64,000 nt of DNA from Parus major. Its lineage: Eukaryota; Chordata; Aves; Passeriformes; Paridae. Under the pieces are notes generated by a model that worked only from the letters and a program-made list of their open reading frames with translations, did not search any database and was not told the DNA's origin. Below are positions 25,493-37,484 of this stretch, piece by piece (position 1 is the stretch's first letter; each line of letters opens with the position of its first letter). The stretch spans positions 92,304,230 through 92,368,229 of the forward strand of contig NC_031768.1 in NCBI RefSeq assembly GCF_001522545.3, read 5' to 3'. A program made the translations under genes and the position numbers.

Positions 25493-28400
25493 ATAAAGAG
25501 AGGCTTGAGTGCTCTTCTAGTCCCATCTCCCGTTTGCTATAGAGCAAGATCATCATTTGTTTTGCTGGCATACTGCTGCAGGGTCTTTGTAAAACTGGAG
25601 AGAAGATGTGGCACTAGGTTTGAAATTAGATACATGACACTGCTGCAGCTGGGAAAGAGCAGAAAATATCTGACATGCTTTTTCTTCCCAAACCTAACAT
25701 CTGCACGAGGGTTTAATATTAGATGGGATCACTGAAGAAAACTGTGGTTGGCAAATTTTACTTTTTAATGACTTAAAATGACCTGTGATGTATTAGGCTC
25801 AGCTGTGTCACTCTGTAGCATGACTTCATTGTGAGATTTCCTGCTTCCAATAGAATAAGGGGTGCTGGTGGTATCACTTCATCCCTATTGCTGCTTTCAG
25901 TGTGTGGTACCCTGCCATGCAGCTACAGCTGCTTTTACTTTAAAAATATTAGTAGTCTAATATTATGTCAGTGGGACTTACTGCTCCATAAAATGACTGC
26001 TCTGTAGAGCAAAGATACAAGTACAAGGGCAAGCTGAGTCATTGGCTGTGTTTTGATGTTTTCACATACTTTTGTGGGGAAAAGATGTATACTTGACAGG
26101 AGGAAGGCTAATTCTTCTCTGTCAGTCAGTGCAAGGCAGAAGGTTTAGTGAGATCAGATGGGCTTGAATGAATTTTGTAATTCTGAACGTATCTAGGAAA
26201 TAGAACTGAATGATGTATAGAGAACTTCTCTGTCAGTGTGGAAAATTAGAGATTTGAACAAGATGAGTTTAATACTGAAATGAAATGAGAAGAAGTTTGT
26301 GATTAATAGGGCCTGGCAGAGACAGCATACTTATATATAATTTTGGAGACTTAGGAAATGATCCTTGGGTAGATGTGGGTCTGAGGGTTTAAGAGGAAAG
26401 GGGAAGAGTGGGCCCACAGGAATCAGGGTTGTTTCATCTCTTTTCAGTGAAAGACCTAAAAGTTTACCATAGCAGGCATAAAATGGAAGAGGTAAATCTT
26501 CCATTTCAGAAATGCAGAGCATCTTTTAAAATACTTTAAAAGGTTGAAAAGATAAATTAGGAATGAAGTATGTGTTGAGCTGAAACAGGATTTTGGTTTA
26601 TCTCATCTTTATTCCTGTTTCTGAAGCAACTACCATCAGTTGTTTCAGAGCAAGATGTTATCCTTCTGGATACTTTCCTTCCAACTGAGCAGTACTGAAT
26701 TCTGGACATGGAGGCTAGGTTTTCTTACCCCTGTGACAATAACCCTGTATCCTGAGAAATCAATTTGTTACAGTCATTTATAAATGGCAAGACAAAATTT
26801 GCCTTGTCTTACATGACTATTGATGCAGCTCATAATCATTAAAATTACTCATTGGCCTGTGAGGAAAACATAAAGAAAATTATTTTGTGGAAACTAACAG
26901 AAAAGGGTAAGATTCACAGCTCACTCATCTTCATTCTAGGCAAACAATTAGCTGTTTTATTATATTCTAAGGGACTTTAGAAATTTGGGTTGTATTCTCC
27001 TCCCAGGACATGGTGAGGTTCTATATATTTTACCTTGTACACTCCTATTTTGAAATTTTCCTTCAGAGTGAGAATTATTTCTCCTGTGAACACCTTTATA
27101 TTTCTTCCCTGTGTAAGAGAAAAGCCATGTTCCCATACTGGTGTTTTCTGACTTACAATTATCCATGTAAAGTCAGCAAACATGGAATAATTACTTCTAA
27201 TGCAGACTTTGCAATAAGCAGGTTTTATTAGAAGTGGGGAAAGTGCAACTCTGGTCTTTGCATGTCTTTCTCCAGAGTCTCATCCTAGTGCACTTTCCTT
27301 TAGGTGGCACTCCCACATTAACTTCTGTATGACCCGAACAGCTGTTTGTGATCTATCATCTGTCTCCTGAAATATGATGGAGAGACTTAGAAATTATATT
27401 AATTGTGGTGTCCACATCCTCTCTTCATTAAAAGTTGAAAATTGCTGCTCAAATATTTCATAATCAAAAATTAATCCCAGTCTACCTGTTCCAAATCATA
27501 TATTACACCCTCTGGGAATGAATCCCAAATCCCCATTACAATTTGGATGCTCTCTCCTCTGGGTATTGATTACAAATTCTGGTTATTGTTCACATACTTT
27601 GTCATAGGGGGAATTAATCTCAAGTTCCTATCTACTGTTCTGGGACTGAAAGCTATCTATAATTAAGATTTTTCTATTAAATGGATATTGACAATGAGCT
27701 TTCTCGTCTACATTTTTGGGGTTATCTTCTGGCAAGGAAACTCCGTCTGAGCTCATGGAGAGATTCTTCATGCTGAGTATTCTGCCCACTGATTTTCATG
27801 CCATTGGGGTGCAGATGTTTTGCAGGAGCCGGTGGCATAACCCGACTGTTCTCCAGTGTTGATGTTGGGTAAGGAGAGGCAAACATTTTCACAAGGGCTC
27901 AGCAAAGTGGAGCAAATAAACAGATGAATAAAACCAGGAGAGTTGCATCAGAAATGTAGAGAAAGATGCAAGCATGCAATTGTGAAGTGCTCTACAATTG
28001 CAAACCAGTTGCCTTGCGAAATCATAACAATCTTAGATATGTAGAAGGGAGGAATAATTTGCTCTGCTTTTCAGCAGTGGATAGAATAAGAATGAAAATA
28101 CTGTGGTGTAAGGTAGCAGGATAAAAATACCAGAGAAACAATGTATTTTTGATAGGTGAATCTGTGTTCCATCTGATTAGTTTCAGCAACTTTGAGTACA
28201 GAACTAACTGGTGTTATTTCCACATAGATTCAGTTATTTTCCATAGAATGATGCAAAGCACATACTAAAAAATAAGTCTTCAGTTCCATAGCTGTGTCTA
28301 TCCCTATTTCTTCAGGGGCAGAAAATTGGATCAGAACAGTCCTGTTTTTCAGGGAATCTGGACTCTGGACCTAGGTTTTGGTGTTTCAGACCCACCGCTG

Positions 28401-29739
28401 CTGCTAATAGACATGGTGTTTCCAGTGGCAACAGTTGTCTCATGCATTCTTTCACACTTTAGAAAAGATCCCCGTTTCCTTTTTTCCCTCTCTTCTTTAG
28501 CAGTGGGCAGCCCTGCAACCTTTTGATCATACCGACTTTGTTCGTTACATGACTGAACTCAGCTATGCCAAACATCCTTTTAGAAAGTTTGACATTTGTG
28601 CCATTTGAAAAAAGGGAGGGAGAGAGGAGGAGAGAGGGGGAAGAATGAATCCTGGTGGCTTCCTCCTGCCCTTTTGATTAAGAGTGCAGTAAGTCAGCTG
28701 AAGAGGTGGGACTTTTAACAAGGAGGGGGGGGTGCAAGCTGGTTGTGATCTGTGATGTATGCACAGGCATGCACACGGAGGAAAGGAAAGAAAAAGAAGA
28801 CAGACAATCAGAAATTACTACTAGAAATTAACTAATTGGTGGAAAGTTCATGGTGGCAATCAAAGAGACAAGATGAGACAAAGGAAAATGGCCTGTGGCA
28901 CTATCCTAAACTTGGTGAGGGAGGTTGAACCTAGGGACTTCCAAGGTATCCTTAAGACCTACTTCTGTAGCACATTTATTCCTATTCATTACTTAGCATT
29001 GCTATTTTCTGTGCATATTGTATTCTACTTTTTTCTGTTCTACAATAAATTTTGTGCAGTCATTAATACTTCCAGTTCTTCTAAATTTTTGCCCACTTCT
29101 GTTATCCCAGTCTTCAAGATGGTGCAGAGTTTATGGGATTGTAACAACTGTTCGTATGTTGGCATGCAAAGGGAACAGTCACACGGCTTATTGTGGATTC
29201 TAATGTTTGCAAAAGAAGGCAGGGCTTTGCATAAGTTCATAGCAACTTCATAGCTTGGGCACTTTGGCCTCTCTGTGTGCTTCAGGCATCATCCCAACCA
29301 AAACTCAACTTCAGTCTTCAAACTGCTAATCTTCTGCTAAGGTACATGAAGGCTTTTGTAAAAGGGAAATGCTGAGGTTTTTTACATCTTCCTTCAGTTT
29401 AATCAGTGCTAGCCTTTGTTGAAGATGTGATACTGGACTGAGTGAAATGCTGGGTTAGTGTTTCATGATAGTTCTTCAATTACTATTTTTAAAAAAGGGA
29501 GGGAAGGAAAGGAGAAAGGAAAAGGGCTGTATGAGGAGAAATAACAGGCCAGAATAGGCAGTAACTTTAGACAAGCTCTTTAAAAGTCCCAAAGAAACAG
29601 TACCAACTGTTTTAAAGTTTGCAATGATGTGTAAAGTAGTTCTCTGTGTGAAAATCGATATTGATTTTCTTCTGCTTTGTTTGTGTAGAAATTGTTCTCA
29701 GAATAGAAAGGTTTTGACATTCTTCCTTCTCCAGTGCTT

Positions 29740-30230
29740 ACTAAGTCATTTTTGTCTTCCCCTCCGACACACATGTGCTCTGTCTTCTCCCTGGCTGTTG
29801 GCAAAGGATGGCTACTTGCAGCTTCATCCAGATCATTTGTAGAGCTGCAGGTTATGGGTAATGGTGTTGGAGACCCTGCTGCAACACTGGTGGTCGTGGG
29901 ATCTGTGGTGGAAGGACCTGCTTTGGGTGGTGACAAGAGTGGATAACACCAATGGCTGTCATAGTCCCTGATGCAGTTACTTTCCAGATGTGCCAACCAA
30001 CAGAAGTGTACTGGCTTTGGAAAACCAAAGACTGCTCTGTCATGAGGAGCTGGAGGTTGCCATCACAGTCCTTGCAGTTGTTTCCACTTGGCTTCACACA
30101 CAGAATGACAGCTTTGTTTTTTGATTTTTTTTTTCTCCTTTGGCAAAGGTTGCCACAAGTAATCTGACTGGTAAGATGATGGGAAAACAAGCACCTCTTG
30201 ATCACTGCACATGTTAGTTCCTGTTCTTAT
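29740..30230 (-). pseudogene. Possible decayed coding fragment (Cys-rich part plus Thr/Pro/Ser-rich stalk)
   Basis: On the minus strand two overlapping frames together look more protein-like than the background. One (30205 down to about 29990) is Lys/Arg- and Cys-rich, with CVKPSGNNCKDCDGN. After an apparent frame change near 30000 the other continues with CIRDYDSHW and then a Thr/Pro/Ser-rich run such as STTDPTTTSVAAGS. This could be the remnant of a membrane-protein ectodomain and mucin-like stalk. I felt a faint likeness to a sushi-domain end plus stalk, as in IL-15 receptor alpha, but cannot support that family. No membrane segment follows, and a CR1 copy begins about 107 bases upstream. 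It may be coincidence of composition. Confidence 0.2.
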
Positions 30231-30336
30231 GGTAAGATTCTATAGATGCTGTGGTGAGCAAAGCCTTGTGTAGCCAGAGAGAGAGGGAACTTAGGAGAAC
30301 AGTTTTCAGTGAAGAATATGGACTTTCCTGCAGCAA

Positions 30337-30815
30337 TAATCATAGAACTATGTAATGGCTTGAAGGTCTGGGTTTGAATGGATCTTTAGATCACCTAATT
30401 CCAGCACTTCTGCCATGGGCAGGGACACCTTCTACTGGACTAGGCTGCTCAAAACCCCATGCAGCCTGGTTTTGAATGCTTTCAGGGATGGACTGTCCAC
30501 AACATCTCTGGGCAACCTGTGCCACTGCCTTAGCAGCCTCATCACAGAGAATTCTTCCTCATATCCAATTTAAATCTATGTTCTTTCAGTTTAAGACCAT
30601 TACCTTTTGCCCTATTAGTTTATGTCCTTGTAAAAAGTCCCTCACCATCTCTTTTGTCAGCCCCTTTTAGGTACCAGAAGGCTGCTCTGAGGTCTCCACA
30701 GAGACCTTCCTCTTCTCTGGGCTGAACCACCCCATTTCTCTCAGTCTGCCATCACAGAAGTGCTCCAGCCCTCTGAGCATCTTCATGGCCCTCCTCCTGA
30801 CACACTCCAACAGAC
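30337..30815 (-). mobile_element. CR1 LINE fragment, 5'-truncated
   Basis: Read on the plus strand this is the reverse complement of the CR1 3' region: 'aatcatagaactatgtaatg' at the left, then 'cttctgccatgggcagggac', 'tctctgggcaacctgtgcca', 'ctttcagtttaagaccatta', 'ttaggtaccagaaggctgct' and 'catcttcatggccctcctcc'. Its 3' end with degraded octamers is therefore at 30337 and its truncation point near 30815. About 480 bases of the terminal reverse-transcriptase/3' UTR region remain. Scattered substitutions show it is old. No intact open frame is present, so it is a dead copy. Confidence 0.93.
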
Positions 30816-31679
30816 TGGAAAACCACAGAGTCTTGCTGCTTGGCTTTCCTTAGAGCACTCCCTCTGCTTGTCAGGGTGCTGTCAGCTTCCCCAGATTTTC
30901 CTGCAGCTTCCATTTCCCAGTCACTGGTGTCAGACAGCTGTGCTTCTGAGGGGGAAGGAGGCAGCCAGCGAGGGGCTGGATGTGTTGGTGCTCACCCCAC
31001 TTGCTGTCATTGCATTGAAGACAAATCCTATAGGATAGCCCAGGGGCAGTGGGGGCAGTAGAACCTTGCAGGAATCCTTAACTGTGGGAAAGAGGGAGAA
31101 AATGGCTCATGGAGCCCCACCTACAAGTGGCTTTGTGCAGGGGGACTCATTGAAGCTGTATTTTTAACACGGTTGGGTATAAATGACCCATTTTTACCTC
31201 TGCATACATCATCTGCATCATCCCTTCACTTCCTTCCTCTTTAAGTGATGTGTTATGCATAGATTTGTCATTTACACTCCAACTGCATTTTGCATTATTA
31301 CATTTTAATGATATTTGAAGTTCTTGCATACATATTTGAGTTCCTGATATAAATGAAAAAAGAGAAATAATCAGCATACTTGGTTTATCTGATGGCATAA
31401 AAATGTTCTATCATAACTTTGGCAATTTGTTGAGTAAGATCAAGCACAAGATCAAATATAAGAGAGGATCCAAGTACATCTGTCTATCTCAATGTCTCTA
31501 AAGTTAGGGTTGTTTAAAGTCAACAGCTGAATTGTGCACTTTCACACCATGTATACCTCAGATAAAAAAATATTTACCAACTCTCTGTCCCTTAAGCTTT
31601 GTAACTTGTGGTTTAGGTTAAAATTAAACAGAGGTCTGAGTGATCCTTGACTCTCGCTGTTTTTTTGTAAATTAACATC

Positions 31680-32170
31680 TCGCATATTGGCTTTGTTTGA
31701 GGATGCTCTGCGTGATCCAGAGGGTCTAACCTCCTCCATCCCATATCTCATGCCGACTTACAATCTGTTATAATCTATTAGGAATCTTGAGGCTTGAGGG
31801 CAGAATTTTGTGTAGGGATAAAAGATGCTTTCATGTTGGTGCTCCAGGATATCATTTTTTCCCCCCCTTTCTTTTAAATTCTTTCTCTCATTCTCCATTT
31901 CATGAAAATTCATTAATCTGTGACATTTAAAGACTCTGTCTGAGAGGTGTCTGGAGCAGCGGCCGGCTGCATACATCAATAGTTTCTCAGAGTCTGGCAC
32001 TCTGTCAATATTTGGGGGCCTCAGTAACAGCACTTAAATGCACTGCCTGCCAGCCGTCATGCTCTTAGCGTGTCTGTAAGAGTCTGAATGAGGGGATATT
32101 AGCACGACGAGTCCTTTCACAACTGGCAACACTTTAGAGACAAACTGCTTGGTAGGTATCTCTCCTCTTC
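31680..32170. other. Candidate conserved non-coding element
   Basis: A complex sequence block with retained CpGs (TCTCGCATA, TGCGTGATCC, TGCCGAC, GCGGCCGGC, CAGCCGTC, TTAGCGTG, AGCACGACGAG), bracketing a short polypyrimidine run at about 31856-31872. It matches no repeat I know and has no coding signal. The right half (31930-32150) is the most suggestive. Confidence 0.3.
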
Positions 32171-33679
32171 CCTCCCCTCCTGTTTTCTGGCATGTCTGCT
32201 TTGTTTATCTGATGTGATTTATGTATTTACACACAAATATGCATCCTGTGAGGAGGCATCATAAATCCTGAGGCTAGAGGTGGTATTATGGCATTATCTG
32301 TATAACAATAGAAATGGGTTGAAGCTGGATTTGGACCCAGAACCAGATTAAGGTTGGGTTGACTTCTGGGCCAGTTGAGTCAGGAACAGAGTTTTGTTTG
32401 GATTTCATGGTGCCAAAATCTTTTGAGTTCAGTTCCAAATAATGAGGATCTTGGACTAAAATATTACAGGAAGTGCTACTGTGGCAGTATTTCAACCAGC
32501 TCCAAACCAGAAGTGGAAAACAAGCCATTTCAAGACTTGGGTTCTATTCAAATCAAAACTGTTACAGCAGGTTCAGAATCCAGACCTTCTGTTCCTTTTT
32601 TAATCCTATCCCACTGCATAAATTGGATTCACAGCTGAATATTACTCTGGATTATCCATGAAACCTCCCTTTTCAGAGTTAAGAAAACCAGGGAAGCAAA
32701 ATGCAACATTTTATTCGTTTCTCTGGTGGAACGGGAAGTACAGTAAAATAAATTTGAATGCGCAGATGTTTATTGATATCCTTCTTCTCCCTTTTGTTTG
32801 GTTGGAACAGTATGGCTAGAGAGCAGTCTCTGTATTTCATGATACAGCCATGTTTATTTTCTCTTTACCCGTTGTGCTTCACCTCTTGCTTATTATGTTG
32901 CTGGATATGGCTCTGAAACCAGGTTGTCTAGAGAAGTGAAAGGCCACAGCGTCTGGAAGTTTGCAGTGGCTTTTGAGAGCTGAATTGTGGACAGAAATCA
33001 AGCCATGAAACTGTCTGAATCTTTCCGTTTCTAAGTCTCCTCAGAATACTATTTTTTCAACCTATTTTATGCCATATAAATCAGAGGGAGATGTAGGGAT
33101 GGAGACAAAGTAAGCCCCCCATTATGAACATTTTTCTGACTGAATTTTGGGACCAAATTCTTAGACAAATATATCTGAATCAGAAGCTCTCTGAAACCAC
33201 TCCCTTATCATTCGTACTTTGCAAGTCTAGTAACACCAGCCAGTGCTCCTTAGCTGTGACCTCCAGCACATCCTTCAGTGCAAGCTTGAGTTGACACCTT
33301 CTTCATCCTCTTCCAGTAATGTTTAAAAACCCTTTTTCCACCAAACTTCCACTGGTAGCACCTGCAAAAATTTGTCACAATAACAAAATAGACAAAATTA
33401 TTGTGTTAGAGCTACCTTGCAAGAGTAAGTTGGCAACAAAAATAGCTAACTACCATTTCTCCATAATTTCTTTGCTTTGTTTTAGCACTCTGCTAAACAA
33501 ATCTGCTGCCTTTATCTTGATTTTTCCCTTACTCCAACTACAGCTGCATCTGATCTTCATTTTCCTGTTTGTGTCCCAGAGCACCTGCATTTACAGAGTA
33601 TTTTGTCACCTGCTGGAAAAAAAAGGAAAACCCTGTGAAAGTTTACAAATGTCTCTGCAGAGGCAGTGAGTAACAAGGG

Positions 33680-33850
33680 ATGCATTTATCCCTGCATCAG
33701 GCCGAGCAGCAGTGAGAAAAGAAACAGGCTCAAGGCTTCTGCGAATGCTGGAGATGCATCTGGCTAGATGGCAGCAATGGCCAATAAGTACAGTCAATCG
33801 ACAGGGAGGATGGTTTATATTTAATGATAATAATTGCTGCTTTAGCATGG
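33680..33850. other. Candidate conserved non-coding element
   Basis: A complex stretch containing GCCAATAAGTACAGTCAATC, then TTTAATGATAATAATTGC with stacked homeodomain-like cores, and CpGs (GGCCGAG, TGCGAATG, ATCGACAGG). There is no recognisable repeat or exon. Listed as an enhancer guess. Confidence 0.28.
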
Positions 33851-34749
33851 TGTGGGGGGCACAGCTGAGGGGAATGGCAAGTGCTGCCCTTGGGCAGAGC
33901 AGGACTGCCATAGTGCAGAAAGCCCGGCCGGCTCGGGCTGTTCCCTCTCGCAGCAGCCGGGGCTGAGGTGCAGCCTCGGGGCTGGGAAATGGCACTGGGG
34001 TCTCCTAGGGCTGAGCAGCAGCCCCAGGGATGGAGAAAACTTCCATGAGTTTAAAGCTGTGGTGGGACTCCAGGACACTGGGGGCACCCGTGATCAGGCC
34101 CCTACAGTAGGAATTATCATCCCATGTGCTCCACAGCTCCTTCCTTCGCAGTCTGCACTTTGCACTGCCTTTCACAGTCTCAGCAGAGGAACACACGAGC
34201 TCAGTGGAACCCACGCACCTTTTGTACCCAGGGAGTACATCTCAAGGCATAATGGGGCACATTTGAATTCCGTCCCCAGTGTTTTAAAAACGTGACTGAC
34301 TTTATTGTCAGTGACAGCCACGTATGCTCTGAGAAAACTCCCCACCCCCAGCCCCGAGTGCTCTACGTGGAAGTTGAGGAGTTCATAGTTTTGCAGTCCT
34401 TTCTGTTTCTGTGGTGTTTATTTTCCAACGAGCTCCAGTTGTCTTTCAACTAGGTAAGCTGGCCTTGTGAGATGCATGGGGTCCCCAAAAGAGAGGCAGG
34501 CACACCTCTTCCTTGCAGTCCCACAGGCTGTTTCCACCTCTCTGCGGATACTGAATTTGCATTTCCCATTCCTGCTGGTGACAACTGTGTGCCTAAAGCC
34601 CTGCACAGGGAATTTGAAGGTTGCCTGTGAGGTTTTCCACTTTTTCCAGCTCTTTCAATCCAGCTAGTCTTCCTTCCCTGGAGGGAGGAGAGGATTTGTC
34701 CCCAAATAACGGGGGTACAAAAGTGCTGAGGGGATCTTGGGTTTCAGGC

Positions 34750-35035
34750 TTCATTCATTACATGTCCCTGTTGGTTCCTGGTAACTGTAAACGAGATGCT
34801 TTCTTCGAGTGCTGAAATTGATGAAGCAGGAAAAATCCAGGCTTGCTGTCCGTTCATATTTTACATCTATTAATAAGTAATTAATTAAAAAAGAAGCTGA
34901 TGTTCCCATGATGGGCTGCTAAATATATGCAAGTGAAACTATTGGCATTAAAAAGAGATTTGACTGCAATTGAGGAGTTATTTATATTTTAGTAAATCAT
35001 ATAGGCCCCAGTTGAGATGAGCAGTCTGTTGTTTT
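34750..35035. other. Candidate conserved non-coding element
   Basis: Contains TTAATAAGTAATTAATTAAA at about 34869-34889, with overlapping TAATTA homeodomain cores, near isolated CpGs (AACGAGATG, TTCGAGTG, GTCCGTTC). The flanking sequence is complex rather than repetitive. The right edge runs into a faint ancient-retroposon-like phrase from about 35036. An enhancer is possible. Confidence 0.28.
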
Positions 35036-35115
35036 AGGCGCTGCACAGACCCACTGCAAGAAAGTGCATGTAACCCCAACAAGCTGACAGGCTGCAGAGA
35101 CAAAGTGTGTGCAGA
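35034..35115. mobile_element. Weak ancient retroposon-like phrase
   Basis: The sequence 'taggcgctgcacagaccca' and a later 'gcagagacaaagtgtgtgca' recall the 'aggcgctgtacaaaca ... gacagacaaag' portion of old L2/MIR-type elements. Many mismatches make this tentative. Confidence 0.25.
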
Positions 35116-36763
35116 GAGACAACCATAAAGAAATTAAATAATAACTCACCTTGGGTACAAAGACAGAGCCTGAATAAAGAAGGGAATGCAGATCCCCTGC
35201 TTCCCTGTTCTTTCATTAAGTCAAGAGCTGGTTGACTCACAATTCAGCCCTTAGATTTAGATGTGGGTAAAACTGTTGAATAAATTTTTTCACTTGCTGA
35301 AAGCTGCTCACCTCAGATATGGGTTAGCCAAAATTATGCAAAAAGAAAAAAATAATAATAAATTAAGAAAAAATTAAAAGTTTTGGACAGCCAGAAGATT
35401 TTGTTTTGATATTTCTAAACAAGGTTTCTGGTTTTGTTTTGAGACTTAGTCAATTTTAATCGAAATATATTGAACACAAACTAAAAGCTAACCCATTTCA
35501 TTAAAAACATAGGTGATTTTAGTTAGGGTTTTTTGTTTTTTTTTTCAATGTTCTCAGTTTGGTCAGTTAGCCAAATAAATCAGTTATTTGCACAACTGTG
35601 ATTCTAATTAGAATGCTGGGCCCTGGGGACTTGGGCTATATATTTCAATACTGTACATATTTATAATAGCAAGTACCCTGCCTGGTACTCCATATATAAT
35701 AATAGCAACCAGTCAAGTGCACTGGGGAGATGGGGGCACTAGGGAAGACCCAGTGCCTTTTAGCTCTTCAGATTTTTACTTTCAGTGGTAGTTATATTAT
35801 GGAGGGCATTGCTTACAAGATAAAATTTGCATTTATTTGAGCAACTCACAAATGGGATTCACTGCAAAGCTATCATTAAAGGGAAATAATGCAGAAGAAG
35901 GAACAAAGGATACGTTCTCAGCCAAGGCTGACATGCAGACACTTTAAGAGACCCTTGATGCCATAGGAAAAACGCTGTCTTCTCACTCTACCATGACCTC
36001 CCAAAATCCTGAAAACCAAGCAGTTAGGTATAAGGGCTGCTCATAAAGTGCTGTCACTGTTCAGCTGTGTTTTTGTCTATTTGCAGTGTTTCTGTTGCAA
36101 ACAGTGCAGTCATTTCTGTGATCATTCCTGTCTAGAAGCAGTTTCCTCTGTTCCAGTTCAAAGCTGCAGAGCCCATTTTCTGTGAATTACTTCCAAGGAG
36201 GAAGACTCTGGCATCAGGTATTCCTGATGTGCTTTTTTGCCTGTGTAAATGTTGCCACTCTACACCGGGTAGCTGGTAGGAACTGAAGGAGTCACTTGAA
36301 GTTTGGCTGCATGTTACTCTTCCTCATCTTGTTCTGATATTGTTTAGTGTTTTCTCCATTTACATGTGTCCATGAGCAATAAACCCACAATTTTATTCAG
36401 CCTTATAACCACATTGGGGACACTCTAATAGGAGAGGGTGAGATGTTTTCTTCCCAGCACAGCCTGTGTGGTATTCATCCTGCTCCTTTCTCACAGTAGG
36501 GCCCGCAGCCTGAGCACTGGCACCCAGGGCACTCTGCCACCCTGTGTGCAGTGCCTCATGCTGTGATTTGGCAGTGGTGATTTCTCTGCAGTGTGCAGGG
36601 CCAATGCTGCTTTTGGTGCTGCTCCAGTCCCAGCTGGAGGGCTCAGGTGTACTTCTCATATGATCTTCATGTAATGAGACAGACTTCTTCCTATGAACCT
36701 GTAGTGGGTGTGTGGGGAAGGAATATGCCTTAGGATTGCTAGGCCTTGACTGCCAAGTCAAAA

Positions 36764-36911
36764 TTTACAGAACTTAACAGAATTTTCTGAGTTGGGAGGG
36801 ACCCACAAGGATCATTGAGACCAGCTTTTAAGTGAATGGACCACACAGGGATTAAACCCACAATCTAGGTTTTATTAGCACTATGCTCTAACCAGCTGAG
36901 CTAATCTCAGG
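36764..36911 (-). mobile_element. tRNA-Ile-derived SINE with CR1-like tail (TguSINE1-like)
   Basis: Read on the minus strand the element starts near 36911 with GAGATTAGCTCAGCTGG, an excellent pol III A box (36904-36892). It continues through TTAGAGCATAGTGCTAATAA, which matches the tRNA-Ile(AAT) arm with the anticodon at 36876-36874, and GGTTTAATCCC, a B box (36858-36848). A body and a CR1-like end follow (GATCCTTGTGGGTCCCTCCC then CAGAAAATTCTGTTAAGTTCTG), as expected for a SINE mobilised by CR1 enzymes. I remember this architecture as TguSINE1 of songbirds. The arms no longer pair perfectly and the B box has changed, so it is an old retroposon, not a working tRNA. TTTGAC occurs just outside both ends and may be a short target duplication. 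Confidence 0.85.
36848..36904 (-). promoter_or_regulatory. Internal pol III promoter (A and B boxes) of the SINE
   Basis: A box TTAGCTCAGCTGG spans 36904-36892 and B box GGTTTAATCCC spans 36858-36848. The B box differs from the GGTTCGANTCC consensus at the C and G positions, consistent with CpG decay. The spacing matches a tRNA gene. Present-day transcription is doubtful. Confidence 0.75.
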
Positions 36912-37297
36912 GTCAAATCCCTGAAGATTAGGATCTGGCTTTCTAGTGGAGAATTCTTTGGGTTTCTCTTGTCTTGACTGAAGAATTGTCCCTGTACAAT
37001 GCACCAGTCTTGATCTGATAGTTTAGCTGCAGAATGACATTCAACTAGGGAGCCATGGATAAAATCTAAGAGAGGAGACTTGACCAAGCCCTCCCTGACT
37101 CCCCACTTTGATGAGGTTGGCTTTATGCAGACTTTTGCAAACTTCTTCTGACATCTGTGAGGGCTTCATGTTACTTTGTCCTTACCTTAGAAGTCTGGGG
37201 CATTACGGGACAAAACAAGGGTCTGCTCCAAGCTGTCAGATTTCATTCTCCATTACCTCCCAGCTGCCTCATTTAATACTATCTGATGGTGAATAAA

Positions 37298-37484
37298 GCA
37301 CTGAAACAGGTTGTCAAGAGAGGTGGTGGGTGCCCCATCCCTAGAAGTATTCAAGGTCAGGTTGGACAGCTCTGAGCAAGCTGATCTGGTTGAAGAGAGA
37401 GGTCCCTGCTCATTGCAGGAGGGTTGGACTAGATGACCTCTAAAGGTTCCTTCCAGCTGAGACGATTCTGTGATTCTGATTCTC
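37298..37484 (+). mobile_element. CR1 LINE 3' end fragment
   Basis: Plus-strand CR1 3' region: 'ctgaaacaggttgtcaagag', 'aggtggtgggtgccccatcc', 'ttcaaggtcaggttggac', 'gaggtccctgctcattgcag', 'ggttggactagatgacctct', then 'cttccagctgagacgattctg' and octamer-like 'tgattctgattct' to 37484. About 190 bases remain of a severely 5'-truncated copy. It lies about 390 bases from the SINE in the opposite orientation, so the two are separate insertions. Confidence 0.93.

Larger units (their letters stand above)
19222..29739. other. Non-coding stretch, no gene seen
   Basis: No exon or RNA gene is supported. Contents worth naming are listed separately: two ancient retroposon scraps (21278-21388, 22127-22169), a candidate constrained block (22240-22640), a GC-rich patch near 23 kb, a weak retroposon phrase at 25111-25150 and a CA-rich tract at 25439-25492. 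From 26 to 29 kb the sequence is AT-rich with scattered short frames only. Confidence 0.6.
30816..36763. other. Non-coding stretch, no gene seen
   Basis: No exon is supported. Open frames at 33606-34295 on both strands lie in a moderately GC-rich patch and look compositional. Three blocks of unusually complex sequence are listed separately (31680-32170, 33680-33850, 34750-35035). The region 35330-35700 is AT-rich with A and T runs. Confidence 0.6.

Noticed and set aside
33606..34295. Open frames of 129 and 147 codons on opposite strands
   Set aside because: They overlap antiparallel in a moderately GC-rich patch, show no homology I recognise and have no splice-like borders.
36393..36761. Minus-strand 122-codon frame ending in ECPQCGYKAE, briefly considered a zinc-finger remnant
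   Set aside because: A single CPQC knuckle at the very end with no second Cys/His pair is not a finger, and the rest is unrecognised.
36848..36911. Functional tRNA-Ile gene
   Set aside because: The arms are mutated, the B box is altered and a CR1-like body follows directly, so it is a SINE head rather than a tRNA gene.
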